The notes under the pieces: model-generated
The model's input: the letters and a program-made list of their open reading frames with translations, nothing else
Told to the model about the DNA's origin: nothing
Databases searched by the model: none
Translations under genes and position numbers: made by a program
Assembly (NCBI GenBank): GCA_004799545.1
Contig: SSMU01000009.1
Span: 1-64,000, forward strand
DNA from: Phenylobacterium sp.
GTDB taxonomy: Bacteria; Pseudomonadota; Alphaproteobacteria; Caulobacterales; Caulobacteraceae
Reading direction: 5' to 3'
Length of the DNA: 64,000 nucleotides
Shown here: piece after piece, positions 10,189 through 20,189 of the stretch
Position numbering within the stretch: the first letter of the stretch is position 1
Layout of the letters: each line of letters begins with the position of its first letter

Positions 10189-12075
10189 ATGCTTCAGATC
10201 CACGACCTTGTTTTCGACGCCTGGGGCCGCCGGTTCCTGGACCACGCCACCGTCACCCTGCCGCGCGACGCCAAGGTCGGGCTGGTGGGCCGCAACGGCG
10301 TGGGCAAATCGACCCTGTTCAAGCTGATCCTCGGCCAGCTGACCCAGGGCGACGGCGACATCGGCCTGCCCAAGGACGCCCGCATCGGCTCGGTGGATCA
10401 GGAGCATCCGGCGACGCCCGTGCCGCTGCTGGAGACCGTGCTCGCCGCCGACGTCGAGCGCGACGCCCTGCTGACCGCCCTGGAGACCGCCGAGCCCGAG
10501 CGCCTGGGGGAGATCTACGACCGGCTGCTGGCCATCGACGCCGACCGCGCCCCGTCGCGCGCCGCCGAGATCCTGGCCGGCCTCGGCTTCACCCACGCCG
10601 ACCTGACGCGGCCGATGGCCGAGTTCTCCGGCGGCTGGCGGATGCGGGTGGCGCTGGCCGCCTCGCTGTTCGCCGAGCCCGACCTCCTGCTGCTCGACGA
10701 GCCCACCAACTACCTGGACCTGGAAGGCGCCCTGTGGCTGGAGGCGCGCCTGCGGAAGTATCCGCACACCGCCATCATCATCAGCCACGACCGCGAGCTC
10801 TTGAACAACTCGGTCGACCACATCCTGCACATGAAGGACGGCAAGCTCACCCTCTTCGCCGGCGGCTACGATTCCTTCGAGCTGCAGCTCTCCGAGAAGC
10901 TGCGCCTGCAGGAGGCCGCCCGCGTCAAGGTCGAGGCCAAGCGCGCCCACATGCAGTCCTTCGTCGACCGCTTCCGCGCCACGGCCTCGAAGGCCCGCCA
11001 GGCCCAGTCGCGGCTGAAGGCCATCGCCAAGCTGCCGCCGATCTCCGCGGTGATCGAGGAGCACGTCGCCCCCTTCACCCTGCCCTCGCCGGACCGTCCG
11101 CTGGCCCCGCCGCTGCTGCGCCTGGAAGGCGCCACCGTCGGCTACGGCGGCCCGCCGATCCTGCGCAAGATGGACCTGCGCCTCGACGTCGACGACCGCA
11201 TCGGCCTCTTGGGCGTCAACGGGGCCGGCAAATCGACCTTCGCCAAGCTGGTCGCCGGCGCCCTGAAGCTGGAGGCCGGCCACATGCACCGGTCGGCCAA
11301 GATGCGGGTGGGCTGGTTCCACCAGCACCAGATCGAGGCGCTCGATCCCTCCGACACCCCGCTGGAGATCATCCGCCGCGCCCTGCCGGAGTCCTCGGAA
11401 TCGCAGCGCCGCTCGAAGCTGGCGCAGTTCGGCCTCGGCTTCGCCAAGCAGTCCACCACCGTCGCCAACCTGTCCGGCGGCGAGCGCGCCCGCCTGCTGC
11501 TGAACCTGGTGGCCATGGAGGCCCCGCACCTCTTGATCCTCGACGAGCCAACCAACCACCTGGACATCGACAGCCGCCGGGCCCTGCTCGAGGCGCTGAA
11601 CGACTACGAGGGCGCGGTCATCCTGATAACCCACGACCGTTCGCTGATGGAGCTGGTCGCCGACCGGCTGTGGCTCGCCGCCGACGCGACCATCACCCCG
11701 TTCGACGGCGACATGGAGGACTATGCCCGCTTCGTGCTGGACCGGGCCCGCGCCGCCGGCCGCGCGCCGACCCAGGTCAGGGCCGAGCCGGAGCCCGAGC
11801 CGCCGCCCCCGCCGCCAACGCCCGCCGGCCGCAAGCCGCCGAGCGGCAACGCCCGGCGCCGGGTCGAGGCCGCCGAGGCCGCCCTGGCCCGCGCCGCCGA
11901 GGCGCTGGAGGCGATCGACGCGGTGCTCACCGATCCCAGGACCTTCGCCGGCGACCCGGCCCGCGCCGCCGAGTTCGGCCACAAGCGCGGCGAGGCCCAC
12001 GCCGCCCTGGAGGCCGCCGAGCGCGAATGGCTGGCCGCCCAGGAAGCCTACGAGACGGTCAAGCCCGCGAGCTGA
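10189..12075 (+). CDS. ABC-F family ATP-binding protein
   Basis: Two ATPase domains: GRNGVGKST/LDEPTNYLDLEG and GVNGAGKST/LSGGERARLLL/LDEPTNHLDIDS. Confidence 0.95.
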   Translation: MLQIHDLVFDAWGRRFLDHATVTLPRDAKVGLVGRNGVGKSTLFKLILGQLTQGDGDIGLPKDARIGSVDQEHPATPVPLLETVLAADVERDALLTALETAEPERLGEIYDRLLAIDADRAPSRAAEILAGLGFTHADLTRPMAEFSGGWRMRVALAASLFAEPDLLLLDEPTNYLDLEGALWLEARLRKYPHTAIIISHDRELLNNSVDHILHMKDGKLTLFAGGYDSFELQLSEKLRLQEAARVKVEAKRAHMQSFVDRFRATASKARQAQSRLKAIAKLPPISAVIEEHVAPFTLPSPDRPLAPPLLRLEGATVGYGGPPILRKMDLRLDVDDRIGLLGVNGAGKSTFAKLVAGALKLEAGHMHRSAKMRVGWFHQHQIEALDPSDTPLEIIRRALPESSESQRRSKLAQFGLGFAKQSTTVANLSGGERARLLLNLVAMEAPHLLILDEPTNHLDIDSRRALLEALNDYEGAVILITHDRSLMELVADRLWLAADATITPFDGDMEDYARFVLDRARAAGRAPTQVRAEPEPEPPPPPPTPAGRKPPSGNARRRVEAAEAALARAAEALEAIDAVLTDPRTFAGDPARAAEFGHKRGEAHAALEAAEREWLAAQEAYETVKPAS

Positions 12076-12950
12076 TCCGCCTCCGCGGCCACCGGCTCGG
12101 TCTCATGCATGCGGGTGAGGTCGAGCTGCACCGCGCCGTCCGGGAGGTCGGTCAGGATGTGCGCGAACCTGCGCCCGACCTCGATATCCTCCGGCAGGTA
12201 GCTGTGCCGGTCATTGATCTGCGAGGAGATCGCCTCGTCGAATCCGCTGATCGATACCATCAGGCGCGGCGTTTCCGCCGCCATCCGCTCCTTGGTCAGG
12301 TGGAACAGCGGGCTCGCTTCATCGATCGGATGGATCAGGGTCCAGGACAGCGACAGCACCGGGTTCTCGTTGCGCACCAGCTTCAGGTCGTAGAACCGCC
12401 TGAGGTTGCCGCCGCCCTGCAGCTCGATGGTCTTCAGGTAGCTGATCCGGCCGCGCACCTCGCTGATCGCGTGGATCCGCCGGCTTGCCACGCGCACCAT
12501 CAACGCCCGGCCGCCCTCGTAGGGCGCGATCACCGCCGTGCGGCTGAAGATCAGCCGCGGCTGCGGCCGGGCGAACCGGGCGAAGAATCCGCCAGTGACG
12601 AAGGCGGTGAGGAACAGGCCGACCAGGATCTCGATCGTCGAGACCACGTGGCCGTAGCCGTTGGCCGGCGTCATCTCCCCGTAGCCCACCGTCGCCAGGG
12701 TCTCGACGCTGAAGAAGAAGGCGTCGGCGTAGCTGTGCGGATGGGCGTTGGCCAGCGACCCAGGCGCTAGCCAATAGAGGACCGCGAAGATCACGTTGAC
12801 GCCCAGGATCAGCGCCACCACGGAGAGCAGGAAGGCCCGCCAGCTCATCGCCAGGATCAGGTAGTAGGGATCGTCCAGGCTGAACCGCGACGTGCCAAGC
12901 TTGACCGTCGAGAAGCCGTTCTGGTCGAGGCGGGCGGAGCGCTGTCGCAT
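12048..12950 (-). CDS. inward-rectifier potassium channel (KirBac type)
   Basis: Selectivity filter ETLATVGYGEMTP; C-terminal cytoplasmic domain RASRRIHAISEVRGRISYLK...SWTLIHPIDEASPL. Confidence 0.92.
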   Translation of the reverse strand: MRQRSARLDQNGFSTVKLGTSRFSLDDPYYLILAMSWRAFLLSVVALILGVNVIFAVLYWLAPGSLANAHPHSYADAFFFSVETLATVGYGEMTPANGYGHVVSTIEILVGLFLTAFVTGGFFARFARPQPRLIFSRTAVIAPYEGGRALMVRVASRRIHAISEVRGRISYLKTIELQGGGNLRRFYDLKLVRNENPVLSLSWTLIHPIDEASPLFHLTKERMAAETPRLMVSISGFDEAISSQINDRHSYLPEDIEVGRRFAHILTDLPDGAVQLDLTRMHETEPVAAEADQLAGLTVS

Positions 12951-13097
12951 GGCTGAGCCATAGCATGCGGCCCCGCAGGCGATGCAACGCCTGGCCGTTC
13001 GGCGGGGGTCGCGCGTTCAGGCTTGAGCGTGCGGGCCGGAACCGCGGGCGACGTGCGGGCATTGCCGCCCGCGTCGGACACTTAGGGGACCCCTTGC

Positions 13098-14117
13098 ATG
13101 GCGCGGCTCATTCGCAGGCTGCTGTTCGACGCCGCGCCGATCGCCGTGCTGGCCGGCGTCGGCGTCCTGGCCCTGCGCCGGCAATCCCCCGACGCGCCGA
13201 GCCCGGGCGCCCGGGTGCGCTCGCCGCTGCGTATCTCGGCCCGGGCCTGGAAGGAGATTCTGCTCCGCGCCCAGAAGGAGTTCATGGACGACCAGATCCC
13301 GCTGATCGCGGCGGGGGTGAGCTTCTACAACCTGCTGGCCCTGTTCCCCGCGCTCGTGGCCTTCGTGGCCCTCTACGGCCTGTTCTCCGACGTGCAGCAC
13401 GTGCAGCACCACCTGCAGGTGCTCAGCATCTTCCTGCCGGGCGCGTCGCTGACCTTCCTCGGCGACCAAATGATCCGCATGGCGGAAGCCCAGAAAGGCG
13501 GCCTGTCGCTCACCCTGGTCATCGGCCTGCTGACCTCGATCTGGAGCGCCAACGGGGCGGTCAAGGCCCTGATGACCGGCCTCAACATCGCCTACGAACA
13601 GCACGAGACGCGAAATTTCCTCCACAAGACTCTGCTTTCATTGGTCTTCACCCTCGGCCTCATGGCGTTCAGCCTGACCGCCCTTGGCGTGCTGGGCGCG
13701 GGCCCCGCCGCCGAGGCCTTCGTCGGCCACCACGCCGCGGTCATGCTCAACCTGGTCAGCTGGCCGATCCTGGTGGCGGCGCTTGGCCTGTTCATCGCCC
13801 TGCTCTACCGCTATGGCCCCAGCCACCGGCCCGTGCCCTTCCAATGGGTCAGCTGGGGCAGCCTCGCGGCCCTGGCCGCCTGGATGGCGCTCTCGGCGGC
13901 GCTGTCGCTCTACGTCGGCAACTTCGCCCACTACGACAAGACCTACGGCTCGCTGGGCGCGGTGATCGGCTTCATGATGTGGAACTGGCTGTCCAACATC
14001 GTCATCCTGGCCGGCGCCGAGCTCAACGCCGAGGTCGAGCAGCAGGCCGGCCTGGATACAAATGCGGGCGCGCCCGGCCCCAAGAAGAGCCTGCGGCGCG
14101 CCCTGAAGAAGGCCTAG
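13098..14117 (+). CDS. YihY/virulence factor BrkB family membrane protein
   Basis: DDQIPLIAAGVSFYNLLALFPALVAFVALYGLFSD; YGSLGAVIGFMMWNWLSNIVILAGAELNAEVE. Confidence 0.93.
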   Translation: MARLIRRLLFDAAPIAVLAGVGVLALRRQSPDAPSPGARVRSPLRISARAWKEILLRAQKEFMDDQIPLIAAGVSFYNLLALFPALVAFVALYGLFSDVQHVQHHLQVLSIFLPGASLTFLGDQMIRMAEAQKGGLSLTLVIGLLTSIWSANGAVKALMTGLNIAYEQHETRNFLHKTLLSLVFTLGLMAFSLTALGVLGAGPAAEAFVGHHAAVMLNLVSWPILVAALGLFIALLYRYGPSHRPVPFQWVSWGSLAALAAWMALSAALSLYVGNFAHYDKTYGSLGAVIGFMMWNWLSNIVILAGAELNAEVEQQAGLDTNAGAPGPKKSLRRALKKA

Positions 14118-14139
14118 GCCCCCCAGATCGTCTTGGGGC

Positions 14140-14412
14140 TCAGGTGATGTGCTTGGGGCTGATCGGGTCGGAGCCCGGGAAGGTCTCCTCGATCGCCTCG
14201 TCCAGCAGGGCCTCCTGGCGGTCTTCCGCACGGGCTTCCTTCTCGGCCAGCTGGTCGTGCTTCTCGCCTTCCGCCAGGGGTTCGGCCGGGCGCGAATGCG
14301 GCACGTCGATGTGGCGATCCTCGTGCTTCACGGAGCCCTCAACGGCCATGTCGGCGTTGGCGCCGCTGGAGCCGTGGGTGAAGTGCTTATCCTCGGGTTG
14401 CTTCTTGCGCAT
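14140..14412 (-). CDS. hypothetical protein, 90 aa
   Basis: Complete ORF with C-terminal EAIEETFPGSDPISPKH motif. Confidence 0.65.
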   Translation of the reverse strand: MRKKQPEDKHFTHGSSGANADMAVEGSVKHEDRHIDVPHSRPAEPLAEGEKHDQLAEKEARAEDRQEALLDEAIEETFPGSDPISPKHIT

Positions 14413-14452
14413 GCGGTCGTCTCCTCGGGGTCGATCGGATGGATGGGGATGG

Positions 14453-14761
14453 CTATTTCTTCTCGAGCAGCAGCTGGCCTTCCTGCTGCAGGCGGCCCTT
14501 GAGCTTGCCGGCCATCATCGCCAGCAGGTTGGGCAACAGGATGTGCAGGGTCACCACCCGGTCGGCCACGTCGACGCCGCCGGTGACCGCCTGGCCCATG
14601 GCGGAGAAGGCGAACGACAGCCGGTCGCCGTTCCAGCTCTTCGACACGGCGCCCAGGCCGCCGAGATGGCGCGACAGGTCGCCGAACCCCGCCTCGACGC
14701 GGCGGCGGGCCTCGGCGGCGCCGAGATCGTGCGCGATGGTGACGGTGACAGGCCGGCTCAT
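14453..14761 (-). CDS. polyhydroxyalkanoic acid system family protein
   Basis: MSRPVTVTIAHDLGAAEARRRVEAGFGDL...WNGDRLSFAFSAMGQAVTGGVDVADRVVTLHILLPNLLAMMAGKLKGRL. Confidence 0.82.
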   Translation of the reverse strand: MSRPVTVTIAHDLGAAEARRRVEAGFGDLSRHLGGLGAVSKSWNGDRLSFAFSAMGQAVTGGVDVADRVVTLHILLPNLLAMMAGKLKGRLQQEGQLLLEKK

Positions 14762-14827
14762 ACCTCTCTAACGGCCGGGAGTTCGGAAGGGGTTCCGCAT
14801 CCGAGCGAAGCTGCCTAGCTTTCCGCC

Positions 14828-15274
14828 ATGAGCGACGCTGGCCCGCAGGCGGAGGACCGCACCTTCTTCGGCGACGGCCGCTATCCCGACACCGGCCTGC
14901 TGGCGATCCTCGCCCGGCTGGCCTTCCTGGGCACGCTGCTGGCCGTGGTCGTCGCGGTGTTCCTGCCGCGCAGCCTGGTGCCGGAGTTCCTGCATTCCCA
15001 CTACCTGGAGCACTTCGCGGCCTTCTACGTGGCGACCCTTTTCGGCATGGCGGCCATGCCGCGCACCCAGCTGCGCCGCATCGGCCTGGGCTACCTGCTG
15101 TTCGCCGCCATCCTGGAGTCGACCCACCTGCTGGCCGGGGCCGAGTTCCGGCCGCTGCTCGACAAGTGGGTGGCCGACGCGGGGGGGCTCACCGCGGCCG
15201 TGGCCCCGGTGGTGGTGGAGCGCTTCCGCCGCCGCTTCCCGCGCAAGCCGAAGCGCCAGAAGCCGGCCGCCTAG
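14828..15274 (+). CDS. VanZ-like hypothetical membrane protein
   Basis: Multiple hydrophobic segments; FLHSHYLEHFAAFYVATLFGM...RRIGLGYLLFAAILESTH. Confidence 0.65.
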   Translation: MSDAGPQAEDRTFFGDGRYPDTGLLAILARLAFLGTLLAVVVAVFLPRSLVPEFLHSHYLEHFAAFYVATLFGMAAMPRTQLRRIGLGYLLFAAILESTHLLAGAEFRPLLDKWVADAGGLTAAVAPVVVERFRRRFPRKPKRQKPAA

Positions 15275-15279
15275 AGGTT

Positions 15280-15816
15280 CTAGAGGAACGTCCAGCGGCC
15301 GCGGTCGCGGACCCGCAGGTTGTTCTGCACATGGCGCACGCCGCGGACATCCGAGACGTCCTCGATGCGGCGCTTGTCCTCCTTGTTGCGGACGGTGCCG
15401 TTCAAGGTCACCTCGCCATCGTCCACCCGCACCTCGACGTCGTGCAGGTCGAGGCCGCGCTGCGCCTTCAACCGCTCGGCGATCACCGTCCAGAGCACCC
15501 GGTCGGAGGGTCCCTCGCGGCGGCGCGCGCCGCCGAACCAGGAGCGCGGCTCGCGCTCGGTCTCGGCGGGACGGACGTTCGGGTCCTCCTCCGAGAACCG
15601 CCGATAGGGGCCGGTGTCGGGATCGTAGCCGTAGTCGCGGGAATAGTCGGCCTGGCCGAAGTCGTCGCGCCGCTCGACGCGGTCGGCGCGATAGCCGCTG
15701 CGGGCGGCCGGGTCGTAGCCGTAGTCGCTGGAGTAGTCGGCCTGGCCGAAGTCTTCCCGGTCGGGCCCATCGCCGCGAGGTCCGTCGTCGCGACCGCGCG
15801 AGTCAAAACGGGGCAT
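15280..15816 (-). CDS. BON domain-containing protein
   Basis: RLKAQRGLDLHDVEVRVDDGEVTLNGTVRNKEDKRRIEDVSDVRGVRHVQNNLRV; tandem DFGQADYS-DYGYDP repeats in N-terminal half. Confidence 0.85.
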   Translation of the reverse strand: MPRFDSRGRDDGPRGDGPDREDFGQADYSSDYGYDPAARSGYRADRVERRDDFGQADYSRDYGYDPDTGPYRRFSEEDPNVRPAETEREPRSWFGGARRREGPSDRVLWTVIAERLKAQRGLDLHDVEVRVDDGEVTLNGTVRNKEDKRRIEDVSDVRGVRHVQNNLRVRDRGRWTFL

Positions 15817-15918
15817 GACACATCTCCTTGCGCCGTGGGGTGCTCTAGTTGACAACCTGCGCCCTCACGATCGGTTCCACGCCGCGCGACCGGGAACCGC
15901 CGCCCCGCCCGCCGCTTA

Positions 15919-17019
15919 GTGATCACCGCGACTCGACCGAGACTTGAGGCCGACGTGCTGAAACCCGCTTCCCCGACCGGCGCCTCGACCCCCGAGGCCA
16001 AGCCGCCCCAAGGCCTCGGGCCCCAGGGCCTCGGGCCAAACCCCGTCGAGGACGAGCTGGCCAAGGGCTTGCCGGCGGTGGAGGCCCATCCCCTGGCCCG
16101 CGTCACCAAGCTCGCCCTGCGCATCGTGCCGCTGGTCCTGCTGGTGGTCGCCTTCTTCGTGCTGCGCCACGAGTTCCGCGGCCTGAGCTGGACCGCCGTC
16201 GCCAAGGCCATGGACGGCTGGGGCCATCCGGCCATCGCCGCGGCCATCGGCCTGTCGGTCTTCAGCTTCCTGCTGATGGGGATCATCGAGCAGCTCGGCC
16301 TGCGCTGGGTGGGCGCGCGGCTGCCCTGGCGCGTCGCCATCGCCGGCTCCTTCCTGGCCAGCGCCATCGGCCACGCCATCGGCGCGAACCTGCTGGTCGC
16401 CGGGGCCATCCGGGCCCGCCTCTACGACCGCTACAACGTGGGCCTCACCCAGGTCGCGGCCACCACCCTGTTCGGCGGCATGTCCTTCGCCGTGGGCCTG
16501 GGCGCCCTGGGCGGCGGCGGTCTGATCCTGGCCACCACGGCCGAGCTGTCGGCCACCGCCATTCCGCTCTGGCTCGCCCGCACCGCCGGCGCCCTGATGC
16601 TGGCCGGCGCCCTGGGCTGGATCGCCATCTGCTTTATCCGCCACGAGAAGCCGATCAGCGCCTTTGGGCGCAGCGTCCGCCTGCCCTCGACCCGCGACGC
16701 GGTGATCCAGCTGGTCATCGGCGTGATCGACAACGGCGTCGCCGCGGCCATCGTCTGGGTGCTGCTGCCGCACGGGACCACCAGCTACGCGAGCTTCGTG
16801 GGGGCCTACGCCGTGGCCTGCGTGGCCGGCCTGATCTCCTCGGTGCCGGGCGGCGCGGGCGTGTTCGAGAGCGCCATCACCACCCTCCTGCCCTCGGCCA
16901 ACGCCGCGGCCCTGGCCGCCGCCTTCCTGGGCTACCGCCTGGTCTTCTACCTGGCGCCCCTGGTCATCGCCGCCGTGGCCCTGGCCGCCGACACGGTGTT
17001 CCGCTCGCACAGGCGCTGA
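15919..17019 (+). CDS. lysylphosphatidylglycerol synthase transmembrane domain / UPF0104 family protein
   Basis: Polytopic; SSVPGGAGVFESAITTLLP and YRLVFYLAPLVIA motifs. Confidence 0.85.
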   Translation: MITATRPRLEADVLKPASPTGASTPEAKPPQGLGPQGLGPNPVEDELAKGLPAVEAHPLARVTKLALRIVPLVLLVVAFFVLRHEFRGLSWTAVAKAMDGWGHPAIAAAIGLSVFSFLLMGIIEQLGLRWVGARLPWRVAIAGSFLASAIGHAIGANLLVAGAIRARLYDRYNVGLTQVAATTLFGGMSFAVGLGALGGGGLILATTAELSATAIPLWLARTAGALMLAGALGWIAICFIRHEKPISAFGRSVRLPSTRDAVIQLVIGVIDNGVAAAIVWVLLPHGTTSYASFVGAYAVACVAGLISSVPGGAGVFESAITTLLPSANAAALAAAFLGYRLVFYLAPLVIAAVALAADTVFRSHRR

Positions 17020-17028
17020 GCGCGCCCG

Positions 17029-18027
17029 CTAGACCTTCACCATCCGCTTGCCGCGGTTCTCGCCGTTCAGCAGGCCGATCAGCGCCGCGGGCGTGTTCTC
17101 CAGCCCTTCCAGGATGTCCTCCTGCACCTTGAGCTTGCCCTCGGCGACCCAGGTCTGCAGGTCCTTCAGCGCCTGCTCGCGCTTGTCGTCGAAATCCATC
17201 ACCACGAAGCCCTTGAGCGTCAGCCGCTTGGTGACGATCAGGCCGGGCACGCCGCGCGGCCCGTGCGCCGGCGCCGCCCCGTCATACTGCGAGACCGCCC
17301 CGCAGCAGGCGATCCGGCCGTGGAGGTTCATGGCGAACAGGCAGGCCTCCAGGATGTCGCCGCCGGTGTTGTCGAAATAGACGTCGACCCCGTCCGGGCA
17401 GGCGGCCTTCAGCTGGCCGCGCAGGTTCCCGGCCTTGTAGTCGATGGCCGCGTCGAACCCGAGCTCGTCCACCAGCCAGCGGCCCTTGGCCTCGCCGCCG
17501 GCCACGCCGACCACCCGGCACTCCTTGATCTTGGCGATCTGGCCGACCAGCGAGCCCACCGAGCCCGCCGCGGCCGAGACCACCACCGTCTCGCCGGCGT
17601 TCGGCCGGCCGCATTCCAGCAGGCCGAAATAGGCGGTCAGCCCCGCCACGCCATAGACGCTCAAGAGGTGGGTCACCGGCTCCAGGGCCGGCAGCTTGGC
17701 CAGCCGCTTGGCCGGGGCCACGGCATATTCCTGCCAGCCCACGTCGCCCCACACCAGGTCGCCCGGCTTCAGCGACGGATCGCGGGATTCCACCACCTCC
17801 GACAGCGACCCGCCGGCCATCACCTGGCCCGAGGTCAGGGCGGAGCGGTAGGTCGCGCCCTGCATCCAGGCGCGGTTGGCGGCGTCGAGGGAGATGTAGC
17901 GGGTGCGCACCAGCACCTCCCCGTCGCCGGGATGCGGCACCGCGGCCTCGACCAGCTTGAAATGCTCCGGCCCCAGCTTCCCCTGCGGGATCTGGTCCAG
18001 GACGATCTGCCGATTGGTTTCGGCCAT
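17029..18027 (-). CDS. NADP-dependent oxidoreductase (MDR superfamily, CurA-like)
   Basis: MAETNRQIVLDQIPQGKLGPEHF...; VVSAAAGSVGSLVGQIAKIKECRVVGVAGG; YFDNTGGDILEA. Confidence 0.92.
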   Translation of the reverse strand: MAETNRQIVLDQIPQGKLGPEHFKLVEAAVPHPGDGEVLVRTRYISLDAANRAWMQGATYRSALTSGQVMAGGSLSEVVESRDPSLKPGDLVWGDVGWQEYAVAPAKRLAKLPALEPVTHLLSVYGVAGLTAYFGLLECGRPNAGETVVVSAAAGSVGSLVGQIAKIKECRVVGVAGGEAKGRWLVDELGFDAAIDYKAGNLRGQLKAACPDGVDVYFDNTGGDILEACLFAMNLHGRIACCGAVSQYDGAAPAHGPRGVPGLIVTKRLTLKGFVVMDFDDKREQALKDLQTWVAEGKLKVQEDILEGLENTPAALIGLLNGENRGKRMVKV

Positions 18028-18076
18028 GGCGCGCCTCCCCGGCTTGCGGTGTGTTCGCCGAACCGAGCGCACGACC

Positions 18077-19183
18077 TCAGCGGTGGGTCAAGGCCGCGAC
18101 CCGGGCCAGGGCGTCGGCCTCCAGGTCGCCGTAGAACAGGTTGTACGGCGGGACCTTCCGCCGGTCGGCCCAGGAGCCGGTGCGCTTGAAGACGCCGGAC
18201 TTGGGCTCGCTGACCTCCAGCACGCCCGCCTTGCACTGGGCGCCCACCTGGCGGGCCAGGAAGGCCGGCCGCGCGTCCCACTCCAGCCGGGTGGCGTTGG
18301 CCGCCCCGAGGTTCAGCCGGGCCGGCGCCGGGGCGTCGGTCACCACCCCCAGGATCGGGTTGAAGCACAGCGGCGTGCGCCCGTTCAGCGTCACCAGCTG
18401 GCCCTCCGCGTCCCAGGCCAGCGGCCGCTCCGAGAGCACCTGCCCGCGCCCCAGCTCGCCCGCGAAGGCGCTGACCCAGGCCGCCAGGCAGCCGGTCTGG
18501 CCCTTGCGGACGCAAGGCGGGATCGGGGCGGCGTCGGCCGGCACCACGGTCTCCACCAGATAGGCCGCCACCAGTCGGCCCTGCACCGCCGGGTTCGCCG
18601 CCACCGCGTCGGTCAAGAGGCGTGAGCCCAGCGTTCCGCCCTGCTCAACGCCCACCAGGATGAACGGCCGGCCCTGGTTGTAATGGCTCAGGTAGAAGTC
18701 GAACGCCTGGGCCACGTCGCCATAGGCGAACTCGCGGGCCGCCACGGCGTCTTCGCGGAGCGTCAGCTCGGTGTAGAGGCTGGCCTGCCGGTAGCGCGGC
18801 GCGAAGATCCGCCCCACGCGGACGAACGGCCCGGCGTAGTTGGGCGCCATGGCCCGCTCGAACAGCTTGCCGCCCTTGCGATCGTCGATCGGGGCGTTCC
18901 ACTGCTCGCCGCCGTCATAGGTGGTGGGCGACAGGAAGAAGATGTCCGCCGCCGGCGACGCCGCCCCCACACTGCTGGGGTCGGTCGGCATCAGGTACCA
19001 GGCCTTGCGCTGGGCGTAGTCGGGGGCCCTGGTCGGCTTGTAGGTCTGGAAAGGCAGCTTGGGATCCAGCGCATTGCGCTGCAGGTCGTCCCAGAACACC
19101 GCAACGCCCGCCGCCAGCACCAGCGCCACGGCTGCGAGCACGAGCGCCGGCCAGCGCCAGCGGCGCAGCTGGGGCTCGGCCAC
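18077..19183 (-). CDS. DUF3089 domain-containing protein
   Basis: N-terminal TM anchor; DIFFLSPTTYDGGEQWNAPID; RPFILVGVEQGGTL (alpha/beta-hydrolase-like elbow). Confidence 0.82.
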   Translation of the reverse strand: MAEPQLRRWRWPALVLAAVALVLAAGVAVFWDDLQRNALDPKLPFQTYKPTRAPDYAQRKAWYLMPTDPSSVGAASPAADIFFLSPTTYDGGEQWNAPIDDRKGGKLFERAMAPNYAGPFVRVGRIFAPRYRQASLYTELTLREDAVAAREFAYGDVAQAFDFYLSHYNQGRPFILVGVEQGGTLGSRLLTDAVAANPAVQGRLVAAYLVETVVPADAAPIPPCVRKGQTGCLAAWVSAFAGELGRGQVLSERPLAWDAEGQLVTLNGRTPLCFNPILGVVTDAPAPARLNLGAANATRLEWDARPAFLARQVGAQCKAGVLEVSEPKSGVFKRTGSWADRRKVPPYNLFYGDLEADALARVAALTHR

Positions 19184-19187
19184 CGGA

Positions 19188-20189
19188 CTACCGGTAGGGG
19201 TCGGGCTGGGCGAGGTAGTGGGTGACGTAGTCGCCGATCCCCTCCTCCAGCGGCGTCATCGGCTTGCCGTAGCCCGCGGCCTTCAGCCGATCCATCCGGG
19301 CCTCGGTGAAATACTGGTACTTGTCGCGGATCGCCGGCGGCATGGGGGTGTAGTCGATCTTCGCCGGCTTGCCGGCCGCCGCGAACACCGCCTTGGCCAT
19401 GTCCTCGAAGCTCCGCGCCTGGCCCGAGCCCAGGTTGAAGATGCCGTTCACCGTGGGCGTCTGCAGCAGCCACTCGGTCACCTCGGCGGCGTCGCGCACA
19501 TAGACGAAGTCGCGCTTCTGGCCGCCGTCGGGCACGTCGTCGCGGTAGCTCTTGAACAGCTGCACGCCCTCGCCCTTCTTGACGTGCGGCCAGATCTGCG
19601 CGGCCACCGACTTCATGGAGCTCTTGTGCTCCTCGTTGGGCCCGTAGACGTTGAAGAACTTCAGCCCCACCCACTGCGGCGGCGCGTAGTCGCGCAGGGC
19701 CTGGCGCAGGGCGAACAGGTCGAACAGCGCCTTCGACCAGCCGTAGGTGTTGAGCGGCCGGAGCCTGGCCAGCGCCTCATAGTCGTTGTCGTCGTCGAAG
19801 CCGTTCTCGCCGCCGCCATAGGTCGCCGCCGACGAGGCGTAGACCAGCCTGCGCTGGCGGTCGGCGCACCAGCGGAACAGGTCGCGGCTCAGGGTGAAAT
19901 TCGAATGGACGATCTTGTCGGCGTCCGGCTCGGTGGTCGAGGAGACGGCGGCCATGTGGACCACGATCTCCACGTCGCGCCAGCGCTTCTCCAGCCAGTC
20001 GAACATGTCCTCCGGCGCCACGAAGTCGCCGATCGGATGCTTGGCGATGTTCTTCCACTTGCCGAGCTCGGCCTCGCGCAGCCGGTCGCAGACCACCACG
20101 TCCAGCGTCCGGTCCTCGGCCAGCTTGGCGGCGATGTTGGAGCCGATGAACCCGGCCCCGCCGGTCACGAAGGCGATGCGGCGGGTCAT
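19188..20189 (-). CDS. hldD: ADP-glyceromanno-heptose 6-epimerase
   Basis: FVTGGAGFIGSNIAAKL; YASSAATYGGGENGFDD; YGWSK; adjacent to hldE. Confidence 0.95.
   Translation of the reverse strand: MTRRIAFVTGGAGFIGSNIAAKLAEDRTLDVVVCDRLREAELGKWKNIAKHPIGDFVAPEDMFDWLEKRWRDVEIVVHMAAVSSTTEPDADKIVHSNFTLSRDLFRWCADRQRRLVYASSAATYGGGENGFDDDNDYEALARLRPLNTYGWSKALFDLFALRQALRDYAPPQWVGLKFFNVYGPNEEHKSSMKSVAAQIWPHVKKGEGVQLFKSYRDDVPDGGQKRDFVYVRDAAEVTEWLLQTPTVNGIFNLGSGQARSFEDMAKAVFAAAGKPAKIDYTPMPPAIRDKYQYFTEARMDRLKAAGYGKPMTPLEEGIGDYVTHYLAQPDPYR

Noticed and set aside
10050-12770. 906-aa + strand and 630-aa - strand ORFs over the ABC-F gene
   Set aside because: Alternative frames of a clearly recognised ABC-F ATPase; composition typical of GC-rich shadow ORFs.
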